Shown here piece after piece: positions 26,997-35,912 of a stretch of 64,000 nucleotides of DNA. The position numbers and the translations under genes are program-made. The stretch is from positions 310,001 to 374,000 of the forward strand of contig CAVXOW010000003.1 in NCBI GenBank assembly GCA_963763485.1, in the 5' to 3' direction. Under the pieces are notes generated by a model. The model made no database searches, had not been told where the DNA came from, and saw nothing but the letters and a program-made list of their open reading frames with translations. The stretch's first letter is position 1; each line of letters begins with the position of its first letter. Source of the stretch: CAWCKS01 sp963763485. GTDB lineage: Bacteria; Pseudomonadota; Alphaproteobacteria; Rhizobiales; Xanthobacteraceae.

Positions 26997-27177
26997 GCGA
27001 AGTCCTCACCCCAGCCCCCGCGCACCAAAGTTCCTGCGTCGCGTCGAAAGTAAGGCGCAGGACGAATTACGCACAGGCCTGTGCACAGCTGTGGACCCGA
27101 CCACTGGCTTTTGCGGTTCCTCGAATGGCGGGATTGCTTCACAGCGGGCGCACAGTCGCAAAGCCGCCGCACGAACC

Positions 27178-27204
27178 AAAAGGGCGCCCGTTGGGGCGCC
27201 CTTC
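27178..27204 (-). terminator. Rho-independent terminator of glnA
   Basis: On the minus strand AAGGGCGCC and GGGCGCCCTT form a 9-10 bp GC-rich stem with a short loop followed by TTTT. It lies about 30 bases downstream of the glnA stop. Confidence 0.78.
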
Positions 27205-27232
27205 GCATTTCCAGAACCGTCGTCGAAACAAC

Positions 27233-28643
27233 TTACGACGAGTAATACATGTCGAACTCGACCGGGTGCGGGGTCATCTCGAAGCGGGCGACCTCGCTCA
27301 TCTTGAGCTCGATGTATGAGTCGATGAAGTCGTCGTCGAATACGCCGCCGCTCTTCAGGAACGCGCGGTCCTTGTCGAGGCTTTCCAGCGCCTCGCGCAA
27401 CGACCCGCACACCGTCGGGATATTCTTCAGCTCTTCCTTCGGCAGGTCGTAGAGGTCCTTGTCCATCGCCGCGCCCGGATCGAGCTTGTTCTTGATGCCG
27501 TCGAGGCCGGCCATCAGCATCGCCGCGAAGGCGAGATACGGGTTGGCCAGCGGATCGGGGAAGCGCACTTCGACGCGCTTCGCCTTCGGATTGGTGGTGT
27601 AGGGGATGCGGCACGACGCCGAGCGGTTGCGCGCGGAGTAGGCGAGCAGCACCGGCGCCTCGTAGCCCGGCACCAGACGCTTGTAGGAGTTGGTGGTCGG
27701 GTTGGTGAAGGCGTTGAGCGACTTGGCGTGCTTGATGATGCCGGCGATGTAGGACAGGCAGGTCTCCGACAGGTCGGAGTACTTGTTGCCGGCGAACACC
27801 GGCTTGCCGTCCTTCCAGATCGACTGGTGGCAGTGCATGCCCGAGCCGTTGTCGCCATAGACCGGCTTCGGCATGAAGGTTGCGGTCTTGCCGTAGATGT
27901 GGGCGACTTGGTGGATGCAGTACTTGTAGATCTGCATCTGGTCGGCCATCAGCGTCAGCGGCGCGAACTTCATGCCGAGCTCGTGCTGGGCCGAGGCCAC
28001 TTCGTGGTGATGCTTCTCGACCTTGACGCCCATCTTGGCCATCGCGCCGAGCATTTCGGAGCGCATGTCCTGCACGCTATCCTGCGGCGGCACCGGGAAG
28101 TAGCCGGCCTTGGTGCGGATGCGATGACCGAGGTTGCCGCCCTCATATTCGGTCGGCGAGTTGATCGGCAACTCGACCTGGTCGAGGCGGAAGCCGGTAT
28201 TGTAGGGGTCGGACGAATAGCGCACGTCGTCGAACACGAAGAACTCGGCCTCGGGGCCAAAGAAGATGGTGTCGCCGACGCCCATCGCCTTGACCTGGGC
28301 CTCGGCCTTCTTGGCGATACCGCGCGGGTCGCGGTTATAGGGCTCGCCGGTGGTCGGCTCGAGCACGTCGCAGGTCAGCACCATCGTGGTCTCGGCGAAG
28401 AAGGGGTCGATGGTTGCCGTCACCGGGTCGGGCATCAGGCACATGTCGGATTCGTTGATCGCCTTCCAGCCGGCGATCGACGAACCGTCGAACATCTGGC
28501 CTTCGGCAAACGTATCTTCCTCGATCATGCGTCACGTCGAAGGTGACGTGCTGCCACTTGCCGCGCGGGTCCGTGAAGCGGAAGTCGACATACTTGACGT
28601 CATTGTCCTTGATCTTCTTCAGGACATCCTTTGCAGTCGTCAT
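27233..28643 (-). CDS. glnA: Glutamine synthetase type I, one frameshift
   Basis: The enzyme makes glutamine from glutamate, ammonia and ATP as a dodecamer. ATG at 28643 starts MTTAKDVLKKIKDNDVKYVD and reads to FDVT. One extra C near 28528 then shifts the frame, and MIEEDTFAEGQMFDGSSIAGW continues to the stop at 27233. Corrected length is 469 residues, exactly GSI size. Motifs are FGPEAEFFVFDD, KPVYGDNGSGMHCHQS (ATP/Glu site), NRSASCRIP and the adenylylation tyrosine in DLYDLP (about residue 398). A core, near-essential gene broken by one base in a conserved position suggests a sequence error. It lies downstream of glnB on the same strand, the classic rhizobial glnBA operon. Confidence 0.95.
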
Positions 28644-28856
28644 GGATTACCTACCCCTTTAGTGTACGCGTTGTCAGACGCCGGTTGATTGACTTGTGGT
28701 GAGAAGAGAAGAAGTGGCTGCAGCGTTGCCCGACCGCTTAAAAACGATCGGTCGGGCCGCGGCAAGATGGTCCCAGGCTGGACCATCGGCTAATGCATTG
28801 ATCGGGACCGGCCTCGAAGCCGGGAGCTCCGAACTGTGTCGCGGGCCTTGAGCGGG

Positions 28857-29195
28857 TCAGATCGCGTCCAACCCGGATTCTCCAGTTCTAATTCGGATCG
28901 CCTCCTCGATATTCGACACGAAAATCTTGCCGTCGCCGATGCGGCCGGTCTGGGCCGCGCGGCGGATTGCGTCGATGGCTTTCTCGACCAGATCGTCACC
29001 GATCACAATCTCGATTTTCACTTTGGGCAGGAAATCGACGATATATTCGGCCCCGCGATACAGCTCTGCATGGCCCTTTTGCCGGCCAAAACCCTTGGCC
29101 TCGGTCACGGTAATTCCCTGCAATCCAACTTCCTGAAGCGCTTCCTTCACCTCGTCGAGCTTGAATGGCTTGATGATCGCCTCGATTTTCTTCAC
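28857..29195 (-). CDS. glnB: Nitrogen regulatory protein P-II (GlnB)
   Basis: The 112-residue product is a PII trimer subunit: KKIEAIIKPFKLDEVKEAL at the start, the T-loop with the uridylylation tyrosine in RGAEYIVDFLPK (about residue 51), then KIEIVIGDDLVEKAIDAI and the C-terminal GRIGDGKIFVSNIEEAIRIR. PII binds ATP/ADP and 2-oxoglutarate and signals nitrogen status to GlnE, NtrB and GlnA. The start is the GTG at 29195, which gives the exact family N-terminus; the frame upstream is open but not homologous. A sigma54-type promoter lies about 170 bases upstream. Confidence 0.95.
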   Translation of the reverse strand: MKKIEAIIKPFKLDEVKEALQEVGLQGITVTEAKGFGRQKGHAELYRGAEYIVDFLPKVKIEIVIGDDLVEKAIDAIRRAAQTGRIGDGKIFVSNIEEAIRIRTGESGLDAI

Positions 29196-29361
29196 TTGGG
29201 ATTCTCCCGGCACTTCAGCGGTGGATGGACTGACATTGCGTCCAACAGTTCGTTTGTCGGCTCTCGGTCCTCCCAACCCGAAGGCGCGCACCGCCATCGC
29301 GGTGCCAAGCAAACATGCGAATTTGAGCTTCGACCTTCAGCCTCGAATTTAGCCTCGCAAA

Positions 29362-29377
29362 AGCAGGGTCCATGCCA
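29362..29377 (-). promoter_or_regulatory. Sigma54 (RpoN) promoter of glnB-glnA
   Basis: Read on the minus strand the sequence is TGGCAT-GGACC-CTGCT. The GG and GC doublets have the exact 10-base spacing of a -24/-12 promoter, and TGGCA is preserved. It lies in the 428-base gap between glnB and the Nnr gene, with a predicted start near 29350. Nitrogen-regulated glnB promoters are known in Bradyrhizobium. The rest of this gap shows no gene. Confidence 0.65.
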
Positions 29378-29623
29378 GTTTGATGGGAGTTCCGAAACCT
29401 GCATGTTATCAGGTCATTAACGCGTATGGCGAAGGCGAATATCCGAGCCCGGACAGCTCGATTGCACAATTGTTGGACTGAATGCCTAATTTCTACACAG
29501 GGAGACCAGATGCAAGCCCGAAGAAAGGCAGGGGTTGCCTTATCGTAAGGCGATCTGCGGAGCGATCGGGCAAGTTCGTCTGATGAAGCCCCATATGATG
29601 AAGTCCCCTATGATCAGGCGCGT

Positions 29624-31126
29624 ATGATCGAGCTTCTCACCAACGTCGAGATGGCGCGGGCCGATGCAATCGCCGTCGCACGCGGGACCGACAGCTTCGC
29701 GCTGATGCAGCGCGCTGGTGCGGCCGTAGCCGACGCCGCGATCCACATGGCGCCGAGCGGACCGATCCTGGTGATGTCAGGCCTCGGCAACAACGGCGGT
29801 GACGGCTTTGTTGCGGCGACAGACCTCGCCGCGAACGGCCGCGACGTCGTCGTCATGCTGCTCGGCGATGCAGCGAAGCTGAAGGGCGACGCGGCGCGTG
29901 CTGCGCGCGAATGGCGTGGTGCAGTGGTCGCGTTCGATCCTGCGTTGATTGGCGCGCAGTCTCTCATCATCGATGCGCTGTTCGGCGCGGGTCTCGACCG
30001 CCCGGTAACCGACGCGTTTGCTCGCGCGATCGATGCCATGAATGCGAGCGGCATACCCGTGCTCGCGGTCGATCTCGCAAGCGGCATCAATGGCACCACG
30101 GGCGAGGTGATGGGCGCGGCGGTGCGCGCCACCCGCAGTGTGACGTTCTTTCGCAAGAAGCCCGGGCATCTGTTGCTGCCCGGGCGGGTGCATTGCGGGT
30201 CGGTTGAGGTCGCCGACATCGGCATTCCCGTTGATGCGCTCGACGAGATCAAACCGCAGGCGTTCGAGAATAGGCCGGCCTTATGGGCACGCGATGTTCC
30301 GGTGCCTGATATCGACGGCCACAAATACAGCCGTGGTCACGTGCTGGTCGGCTCCGGTGGTATCGCTGCGACCGGCGCGGCGCGACTTGCGGCGCGCGCA
30401 GCGCTCCGCGCCGGCGCCGGTCTCGTTACGGTCGCGTCGCCGCGCGATGCGCTCGCCGTGAACGCTGCCGCGCTGACCGCGGTGATGGTGCGGGCCATCG
30501 ATACCGCGGAGGAGTACTACGCCGAGCTGCTGGCCGATCCACGCTTCAACGCCTGCGTGGTCGGACCCGGTTTTGGGGTCGGCGAGCGTACCCGCGAGGT
30601 CGTCGCCGCGGTCTTGTCGGCGAAACGCGCCTGCGTGCTCGACGCCGACGCGCTGACGAGCTTTTCGGGCGATCTGCAACTATTGATAGATGGCGTCAGA
30701 AACACAACCAAGCCCGTCATTTTCACCCCACATTTGGGCGAATTCGCCAAGTTATTCGGTGGCTTGCGCGGCGCCGGTGGCAGCAAGCTCGAGCGCGCCC
30801 GAGCGGCGGCTGAGACATCCGGCGCAATCGTCGTGCTCAAAGGGCCCGACACCGTCGTCGCCCATCCCGACGGCCGCGCGGCGATCGCGGCCAACGCACC
30901 ATCATGGCTTGCAACGGCCGGCTCCGGCGACGTGCTTGCCGGCATCATTGGCGGCCTGCTCGCGCAGGGCGTCGATGGATTTTCTGCCGCTGCGATGGCG
31001 GTGTGGCTGCACGGCGAAGCGGGTGCGTACGTCGGCCCGGGATTGATTGCCGAGGATTTGCCGGAAGCGTTGCCTGCGGTGCTGCGCAAGTTGCTCGCCG
31101 AGCTTCACTCGACCGCGAACCAGTGA
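29624..31126 (+). CDS. nnr: Bifunctional NAD(P)H-hydrate epimerase / ADP-dependent dehydratase
   Basis: The 500-residue product repairs hydrated NADH and NADPH. The N-terminal YjeF_N domain (residues 1-210) epimerises NAD(P)HX: VMSGLGNNGGDGFVAATDLA, then IIDALFGAGLDRPV and AVDLASGINGTTGEVMG. The C-terminal YjeF_C/carbohydrate-kinase-like domain (about 225-495) dehydrates the S-form using ADP. It shows GHVLVGSGGIAATGAARLAA, CVVGPGFGVGERTREV, VLDADALTSF, IFTPHLGEFAKLF and the TAGSGDVLAGIIGG nucleotide site. ATG at 29624 fits the family start. It overlaps the convergent oxidase-like gene by 22 bases. All motifs look intact. Confidence 0.94.
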   Translation: MIELLTNVEMARADAIAVARGTDSFALMQRAGAAVADAAIHMAPSGPILVMSGLGNNGGDGFVAATDLAANGRDVVVMLLGDAAKLKGDAARAAREWRGAVVAFDPALIGAQSLIIDALFGAGLDRPVTDAFARAIDAMNASGIPVLAVDLASGINGTTGEVMGAAVRATRSVTFFRKKPGHLLLPGRVHCGSVEVADIGIPVDALDEIKPQAFENRPALWARDVPVPDIDGHKYSRGHVLVGSGGIAATGAARLAARAALRAGAGLVTVASPRDALAVNAAALTAVMVRAIDTAEEYYAELLADPRFNACVVGPGFGVGERTREVVAAVLSAKRACVLDADALTSFSGDLQLLIDGVRNTTKPVIFTPHLGEFAKLFGGLRGAGGSKLERARAAAETSGAIVVLKGPDTVVAHPDGRAAIAANAPSWLATAGSGDVLAGIIGGLLAQGVDGFSAAAMAVWLHGEAGAYVGPGLIAEDLPEALPAVLRKLLAELHSTANQ

Positions 31127-32349
31127 ACGCGCTTCGGCGCCGACCAATTCATCGGTGTGTTCTCGATCAGCCAATCACCGGCGTAATCCGCGCGGAACGC
31201 GATGCGTTCTGTCTGTCCGATATCGACCAGCATCGTGTCAGGCAGGAAGGGCTTCCAGCCGTCGTCGAGCCGATCGAGCCAGCGGAAGTGATGCCCGTAC
31301 AGGTGGAACGTCGTCGGCAGCGTCGTGCGGTTCGTCAGCGTTAGCAGCACGGTGCGCCCGCGCTTGGTGCGAAACAGCGGCGATCGACGGTCCGTAACGA
31401 AATCCTTTGGCAACAGCCAATCCGGTCCGTCGAGATCGAGCTGCACGCGCAGCGCGTTCGCCAATTCAAGCCGCGACGGTGTGTCCGGCAGAGGCGCTGG
31501 CTCGGGCAGGGGCTGCGGCCTGAGTGGCGGTGCGTCGGTGTAGGTGAGTTGTCCGATTTGCCTTGGTGCTCCGCCATCAAACAACCGAACCGGAGATGTC
31601 GATCCGGCAGCCGCTGTCGCCTCCAGCAGCGCATCGACGCGGCTTCCCGGCGCCAGCACGATGCGCCGGTCGCGTGCGAGAAATGGTTCGGCGGGACGGC
31701 TGTCGATCGCAATGATGCGCAGATCCTGCTCGTCAAACCGAAGCCCGATCGCTTGGCGCGGAGAGCCGTTGATCAGCCGGAGCCGCGCGCGTTCCCTGTT
31801 GCCAAGCTGCACGGTGAACGCCGGTTGGCCGTTGACCGTATAGGCCGCTTGCCGCGCGCCTGACGTGCTTGCCGTTCCGTCGCTGAAAACCTCTTCGATC
31901 AGCAGGGTGCTGTCCTGATCGACTTGCGGCGGCTCAGACTCGGCAACGGTGAACGCTGCGATCGCCCTGGGCTGACCAGGGTTGTCATCGATCGACTTCG
32001 CCTCGAACACGAACGTGCCTGATGAGACGAGGGGTCTGTCGATCAGCCTTGTTTGTCCGGGTTCGAGTAGCGACTCCGACAGCGGCTGCAGTGCCGGAGC
32101 GCCGTCGAGCCCCAGCGTGCCGAGCGTGACCGGAACTGCAAGGGCGTTGGTCAGATTGAGCCAGAGCCGATTGCCAGGGTTTGCGGGAAACGCGGGATCG
32201 AAAACTGCGCCGGCCGGACCTTGCTTGACCGTGATCGCAGGCGGCGCATCAGCCGCCTGCGTGCGCCCAGTTGCCTGCAGTGCAGCAACACCCGCCAGGC
32301 CGGCCAAAACACGGCGGCGGTCAAGTTGAAAAGGCAACGGCATCATCAT
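31105..32349 (-). CDS. Multicopper-oxidase-like exported protein lacking most copper ligands
   Basis: The 414-residue product has a twin-Arg-like signal (LDRRRVLAGLAGVAALQATG) and three cupredoxin-like regions: an N-terminal one (about 38-135), a middle one (RQAAYTVNGQPAFTVQLGNRE, about 170-270), and a C-terminal one (RTKRGRTVLLTLTNRTTLP, FHLYGHHFRWLDRL). The His-x-His pairs of the N-terminal domain (HWHG) are absent. The C-terminal HCH-x3-H cluster is replaced by LIENTPMNWSAPK. Only the FHLYGHHF segment retains the His pattern. This resembles SufI/FtsP, which keep the fold without copper, and suggests a structural or chaperone role. Translocation by Tat is inferred. Confidence 0.75.
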   Translation of the reverse strand: MMMPLPFQLDRRRVLAGLAGVAALQATGRTQAADAPPAITVKQGPAGAVFDPAFPANPGNRLWLNLTNALAVPVTLGTLGLDGAPALQPLSESLLEPGQTRLIDRPLVSSGTFVFEAKSIDDNPGQPRAIAAFTVAESEPPQVDQDSTLLIEEVFSDGTASTSGARQAAYTVNGQPAFTVQLGNRERARLRLINGSPRQAIGLRFDEQDLRIIAIDSRPAEPFLARDRRIVLAPGSRVDALLEATAAAGSTSPVRLFDGGAPRQIGQLTYTDAPPLRPQPLPEPAPLPDTPSRLELANALRVQLDLDGPDWLLPKDFVTDRRSPLFRTKRGRTVLLTLTNRTTLPTTFHLYGHHFRWLDRLDDGWKPFLPDTMLVDIGQTERIAFRADYAGDWLIENTPMNWSAPKRVHWFAVE

Positions 32350-32486
32350 GATCGGCGGACCATTTTTCGTCTGGCCTGTCCAGTCCGCCCGTCCGGCTGA
32401 GGCGGGTCATTTTTTTGCTGTCATCCGCAACTTGCATGTTATAAGCCCGCCGCCCGCGGCAGCGCCGCCGGACAGCTTGCTTTTTG

Positions 32487-32571
<85 letters not shown>

Positions 32572-32697
32572 CCAAGCGACAGGGGCTGGAGCTGCCGGGC
32601 AATCTCGCGAGGCTGCCGAACCCGTCTTGGTTCGGTCGCGTTCTCTCAACAACAATCCAGGCCTTTTGACGGGCGAGCTGAACAGAAGATTGGTGTC

Positions 32698-34056
32698 ATG
32701 CAAGTAAACGAAACCCTCTCCGAAGGCTTGAAGCACGAGTTTCAGATTCTGGTGCCGGTGGCCGATCTCGACGCCAAGGTCGACGCCAAGCTCGCCGATC
32801 TCAAGGACAAGGTGCGGCTGAACGGCTTCCGGCCGGGCAAAGTGCCGGTCGCGCACTTGAAGAAGGTTTACGGCAAGTCGGTGATGGCCGAGACCATCGA
32901 CGAGACGGTCAAGGACACCAACAACAAGATCTTCACCGACCACGGCTTCAAGCTCGCGGGCGAGCCGAAGATTACCTTGCCGACCGAGAAAGACGCGGTC
33001 GACGCGCTGCTGAACGGCAAGTCGGACTTGAGCTACACCGTCGCCTTCGAGGTGATCCCGCCGATCAAGCTCGCCGACTTCAAGAGCTTCTCGGTGACAA
33101 AGCCCGTCGTCGAGGTGACCGACGCCGATGTGGACGAAGCGATCAATCGCATCGTCGAGCAGAACCGTCCGTTTGCCGACAAGGGCGCCGGCGCCAAAGC
33201 CGAGAAGGGCGACCGCGTCACCATCTCGTTCAAGGGCACAATCAACGGCGAAGCGTTCGAAGGCGGCACCAGCGAGAACATCCCGGTGGTGATCGGGTCG
33301 AACACGTTCATTCCCGGCTTCGAGGATCAGCTGGCTGGGATTGCCGCCGGCGAGAACCGCATCATCAAGCTGCCGTTCCCGACGAACTACGCCAACGACA
33401 AGCTCGCGGGAAAGGATGCCGAGTTCGACACCACGGCGACGCTGGTCGAGGCGCCGCAGGCGATCACGGCCGACGATGAGTTCGCCACGAAGCTTGGCAT
33501 CGAGTCGCTCGACAAGCTGAAGGACGCCGCGCGCCAGCGCATTCGCCAGGACTACGACTCGGCAATCCGCCAGCGCGTGAAGCGCCAGCTGCTCGATCAG
33601 CTCGACAAGGCCCACGAGTTCGGCCCGCCGCAATCGCTTGTCGATCAGGAATTCGAGCTGATGTGGCAGTCGATCACCAACGAGATGGCGTCGACCAACC
33701 GCACGTTCGCTGACGAGAACACCACCGAAGAGAAGTCCAGGGAAGATTACCGCAAGATCGCCGATCGCCGGGTCCGGCTTGGCCTTGTGCTCTCGGAGAT
33801 CGGCGAGAAGAACAACATCACCGTCACCGACGATGAGGTCGGCAAGGCGATGGTCGAACGTGCCCGGCAGTTCCCGGGCCAGGAAAAGCAGGTCTGGGAC
33901 TACTACCGCAACAATCCGGGCGCGCTGGCGCAGCTGCGGGCCCCGATCTTCGAAGACAAGGTCGTCGACTTCATCCTGGAGCTCGCCAACGTGACCGAGA
34001 ACAAGGTCACCCGCGAGGAGCTTGCCAAGGAGGAGCCTGAGGACACGTCGGCCTGA
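32698..34056 (+). CDS. tig: Trigger factor chaperone
   Basis: The 452-residue product binds the ribosome and nascent chains. It has three domains: an N-terminal ribosome-binding part with the signature GFRPGKVPVAHLKKVYG (about residues 43-59), the FKBP-type PPIase domain (about 165-250) and the C-terminal chaperone arms. The PPIase domain starts AEKGDRVTISFKGTINGEAF and includes NTFIPGFEDQLAG. The arms (about 260-430) contain SLVDQEFELMWQSI and GLVLSEIGEKNNITV. ATG at 32698 (MQVNETLSEGLKHEF) is the family start. It precedes clpP, clpX and lon in the conserved bacterial proteostasis order. Confidence 0.97.
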   Translation: MQVNETLSEGLKHEFQILVPVADLDAKVDAKLADLKDKVRLNGFRPGKVPVAHLKKVYGKSVMAETIDETVKDTNNKIFTDHGFKLAGEPKITLPTEKDAVDALLNGKSDLSYTVAFEVIPPIKLADFKSFSVTKPVVEVTDADVDEAINRIVEQNRPFADKGAGAKAEKGDRVTISFKGTINGEAFEGGTSENIPVVIGSNTFIPGFEDQLAGIAAGENRIIKLPFPTNYANDKLAGKDAEFDTTATLVEAPQAITADDEFATKLGIESLDKLKDAARQRIRQDYDSAIRQRVKRQLLDQLDKAHEFGPPQSLVDQEFELMWQSITNEMASTNRTFADENTTEEKSREDYRKIADRRVRLGLVLSEIGEKNNITVTDDEVGKAMVERARQFPGQEKQVWDYYRNNPGALAQLRAPIFEDKVVDFILELANVTENKVTREELAKEEPEDTSA

Positions 34057-34266
34057 TGGTTGCGTGCGGCGATCGTTAACCCTGTCCGCTCAGGCAGAAT
34101 TTTTGCCGAGGCGTATCGTTTGGCGATCCGTCACGAAATCAGCTTGAGCTTCCGGAGCCCTTGCCGCCGCCGGATTGGCGGTTATCTCAGGGGCTGCATC
34201 ACGAGCGCTGTTCGGGGATCGGTCACTCCGCTTGCCCAACCTGCCTCGCAACACACTAGGTGAGTT

Positions 34267-34902
34267 ATGCGCGATCCTGTCGAGACTTACATGAACCTTG
34301 TTCCCATGGTGGTTGAGCAGACCAACCGGGGAGAACGGGCCTACGATATTTTCTCCAGGCTCCTGAAGGAGCGCATCATCTTCATCACCGGGCCCATCGA
34401 GGACGGCATGGCGACCCTGGTGGTTGCGCAGCTCCTGTTCCTTGAAGCGGAGAATCCGAAGAAGGAAATCTCGATGTACATCAACTCGCCGGGCGGGGTG
34501 GTGACCTCGGGGCTTGCGATGTACGACACCATGCAGTTCATCCGCCCGCCGGTCTCGACGCTCTGCACCGGCCAGGCGGCGTCCGCCGCATCGCTGCTGC
34601 TGTGCGCCGGCCAGAAGGACATGCGCTTCTCGTTGCCGAACGCGCGCATCATGGTCCACCAGCCATCCGGCGGCTTCCAGGGCCAGGCCACCGACATCCT
34701 GTTGCACGCGCAGGAGATCCAGAATATCAAGCGCCGGCTGAACGAGATTTACGTCAAGCATACCGGCCAGAATTATCAGACCATCGAGGATTCGCTTGAG
34801 CGCGACCGCTTCATGACCGCCGAGCAGGCCAAGGAGTTCGGTCTGATCGACAAGGTCATCGAAAAGCGCCCCGACGATTCCGCGACTGCGAAGGCCGCCT
34901 GA
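34267..34902 (+). CDS. clpP: ATP-dependent Clp protease proteolytic subunit
   Basis: The 211-residue serine peptidase forms the 14-mer chamber of ClpXP/ClpAP. The catalytic triad is visible: Ser in TGQAASAASLLL (about residue 106), His in IMVHQPSGGFQG (about 131), and Asp near the ERDRFMTAEQA region. YINSPGGVVTSGLAMYDTM is the substrate-binding strand. A short propeptide precedes MNLVPMVVEQ. ATG at 34267 follows a GTGAG-like site. It is 210 bases after tig and ends in a good terminator. Confidence 0.97.
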   Translation: MRDPVETYMNLVPMVVEQTNRGERAYDIFSRLLKERIIFITGPIEDGMATLVVAQLLFLEAENPKKEISMYINSPGGVVTSGLAMYDTMQFIRPPVSTLCTGQAASAASLLLCAGQKDMRFSLPNARIMVHQPSGGFQGQATDILLHAQEIQNIKRRLNEIYVKHTGQNYQTIEDSLERDRFMTAEQAKEFGLIDKVIEKRPDDSATAKAA

Positions 34903-34931
34903 CGCCGCGCCGTGTGATCGCGACACTAAAG

Positions 34932-34960
34932 ATGCCCCGCCGGCCCGCGGGGCATTTTTT
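34932..34960 (+). terminator. Rho-independent terminator of clpP
   Basis: The perfect stem ATGCCCCGC / GCGGGGCAT encloses a 6-base loop and is followed by TTTTTT, 30 bases after the clpP stop. Confidence 0.88.
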
Positions 34961-35136
34961 GTGAAGAACCGTTCAGAATGCGGGTCGCAGCGAACCCATT
35001 CTGGATCAAGCGAAAAAGCTCTCAAGAAGAGGTGATCAAACCTTCCCTGAAATCGCGTGACCTAGGTCATGCAACGAACCTTTCCGGACGTTCGCGCCGT
35101 GCTAATCTTGGGACAACTGGCAAGGGAGATTCCACC

Positions 35137-35622
35137 ATGTCGACTTCCAAAACGCCCATGCTGAGCTTCGGGGCTGTCGTCGGCCTTGCAATTTCGTTCG
35201 GCGCGATGTTCGCCACGGCCCATCAAGCGATGGCGGGCCAGATCCAGCTGATCACTCCGGCCGAAGCGCAGTTGCCGCCACTGAAGGGTGCGGTGGGGAG
35301 TGCCTCGCGCGGCATCACGCGCGGGCCGCGCATCGAACTCGTCGATACCGGGACTGACAGCGCATTCCATTCACCGATGCACCTGCAGTTGAAGTTCCAG
35401 GCCTTTGGTGGCGCGCAGGTTGATCCGAGCGCCGTCCAGGTGACCTATCTGAGGTCACCGGAGGTCGATCTGACCAGCCGGCTCAAGCCGTTCGTGCAGG
35501 CGTCCGGCATTGACGTGCCGGAGGCAGCGCTGCCGCCTGGTGAGCATGTCCTGCGCATCGATGTGAAGGATAGCGACGGCCGGACCAGTACGACGAGCTT
35601 CACGCTGAAGGTCGCGCCGTAG
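35137..35622 (+). CDS. Exported hypothetical protein
   Basis: The 161-residue product has a signal peptide (MSTSKTPMLSFGAVVGLAISFGAMFATAHQAMA, cleavage near AMA-GQ; only the first residues are needed to locate it). The mature domain contains GITRGPRIELVDTG, FHSPMHLQLKFQAFGGAQVDPSAVQV, then EHVLRIDVKDSDGRTSTTSF. The all-beta pattern resembles an immunoglobulin-like or bacterial-surface fold. The GTGATCAAACC region and AAGGGAGA upstream give a good ribosome-binding site. No function is assigned. It is inserted between clpP and clpX together with two zinc-ribbon genes. Confidence 0.7.
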   Translation: MSTSKTPMLSFGAVVGLAISFGAMFATAHQAMAGQIQLITPAEAQLPPLKGAVGSASRGITRGPRIELVDTGTDSAFHSPMHLQLKFQAFGGAQVDPSAVQVTYLRSPEVDLTSRLKPFVQASGIDVPEAALPPGEHVLRIDVKDSDGRTSTTSFTLKVAP

Positions 35623-35631
35623 GTTTTCGTA

Positions 35632-35835
35632 ATGCGCTGTCCCTTCTGCGCGGCGGAGAAAGACGACAACGCGCTGGTCTGCCAGAGTTGCAACCGCGAC
35701 ACCGCGGTGCCGCAGTCGCTGCGCGCCGAGCATGAGGAGCTGTTGCGCAAGCGCGATTCGCTGCGCGCGGAACTCGCGCAGGCCAAGAACAAGCTCGCTG
35801 CGCGCATGCGCTGGCGACGATTGCGCGATGCCTGA
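35632..35835 (+). CDS. Small zinc-ribbon coiled-coil protein
   Basis: The 67-residue product begins with a four-Cys zinc ribbon (MRCPFCAAEKDD, VCQSCNRDT) followed by a basic helical stretch (EHEELLRKRDSLRAELAQA). It starts 9 bases after the previous stop, so it is probably cotranscribed with it. The N-terminus closely resembles the start of the next gene product (MECPFCAETIKDE), which suggests a duplicated zinc-ribbon module, here without the membrane part. Confidence 0.65.
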   Translation: MRCPFCAAEKDDNALVCQSCNRDTAVPQSLRAEHEELLRKRDSLRAELAQAKNKLAARMRWRRLRDA

Positions 35836-35912
35836 CGGCCTGTCGCAACGGCTTGCGAAACCGGCTTACTTGTCGGCTATAGTCCGATGATTGAGGTCAT
35901 CGGATCCCGCTG

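Noticed and set aside
27728..28546. A 272-codon plus-strand frame
   Set aside because: It is antisense to glnA and reflects codon bias of that gene.
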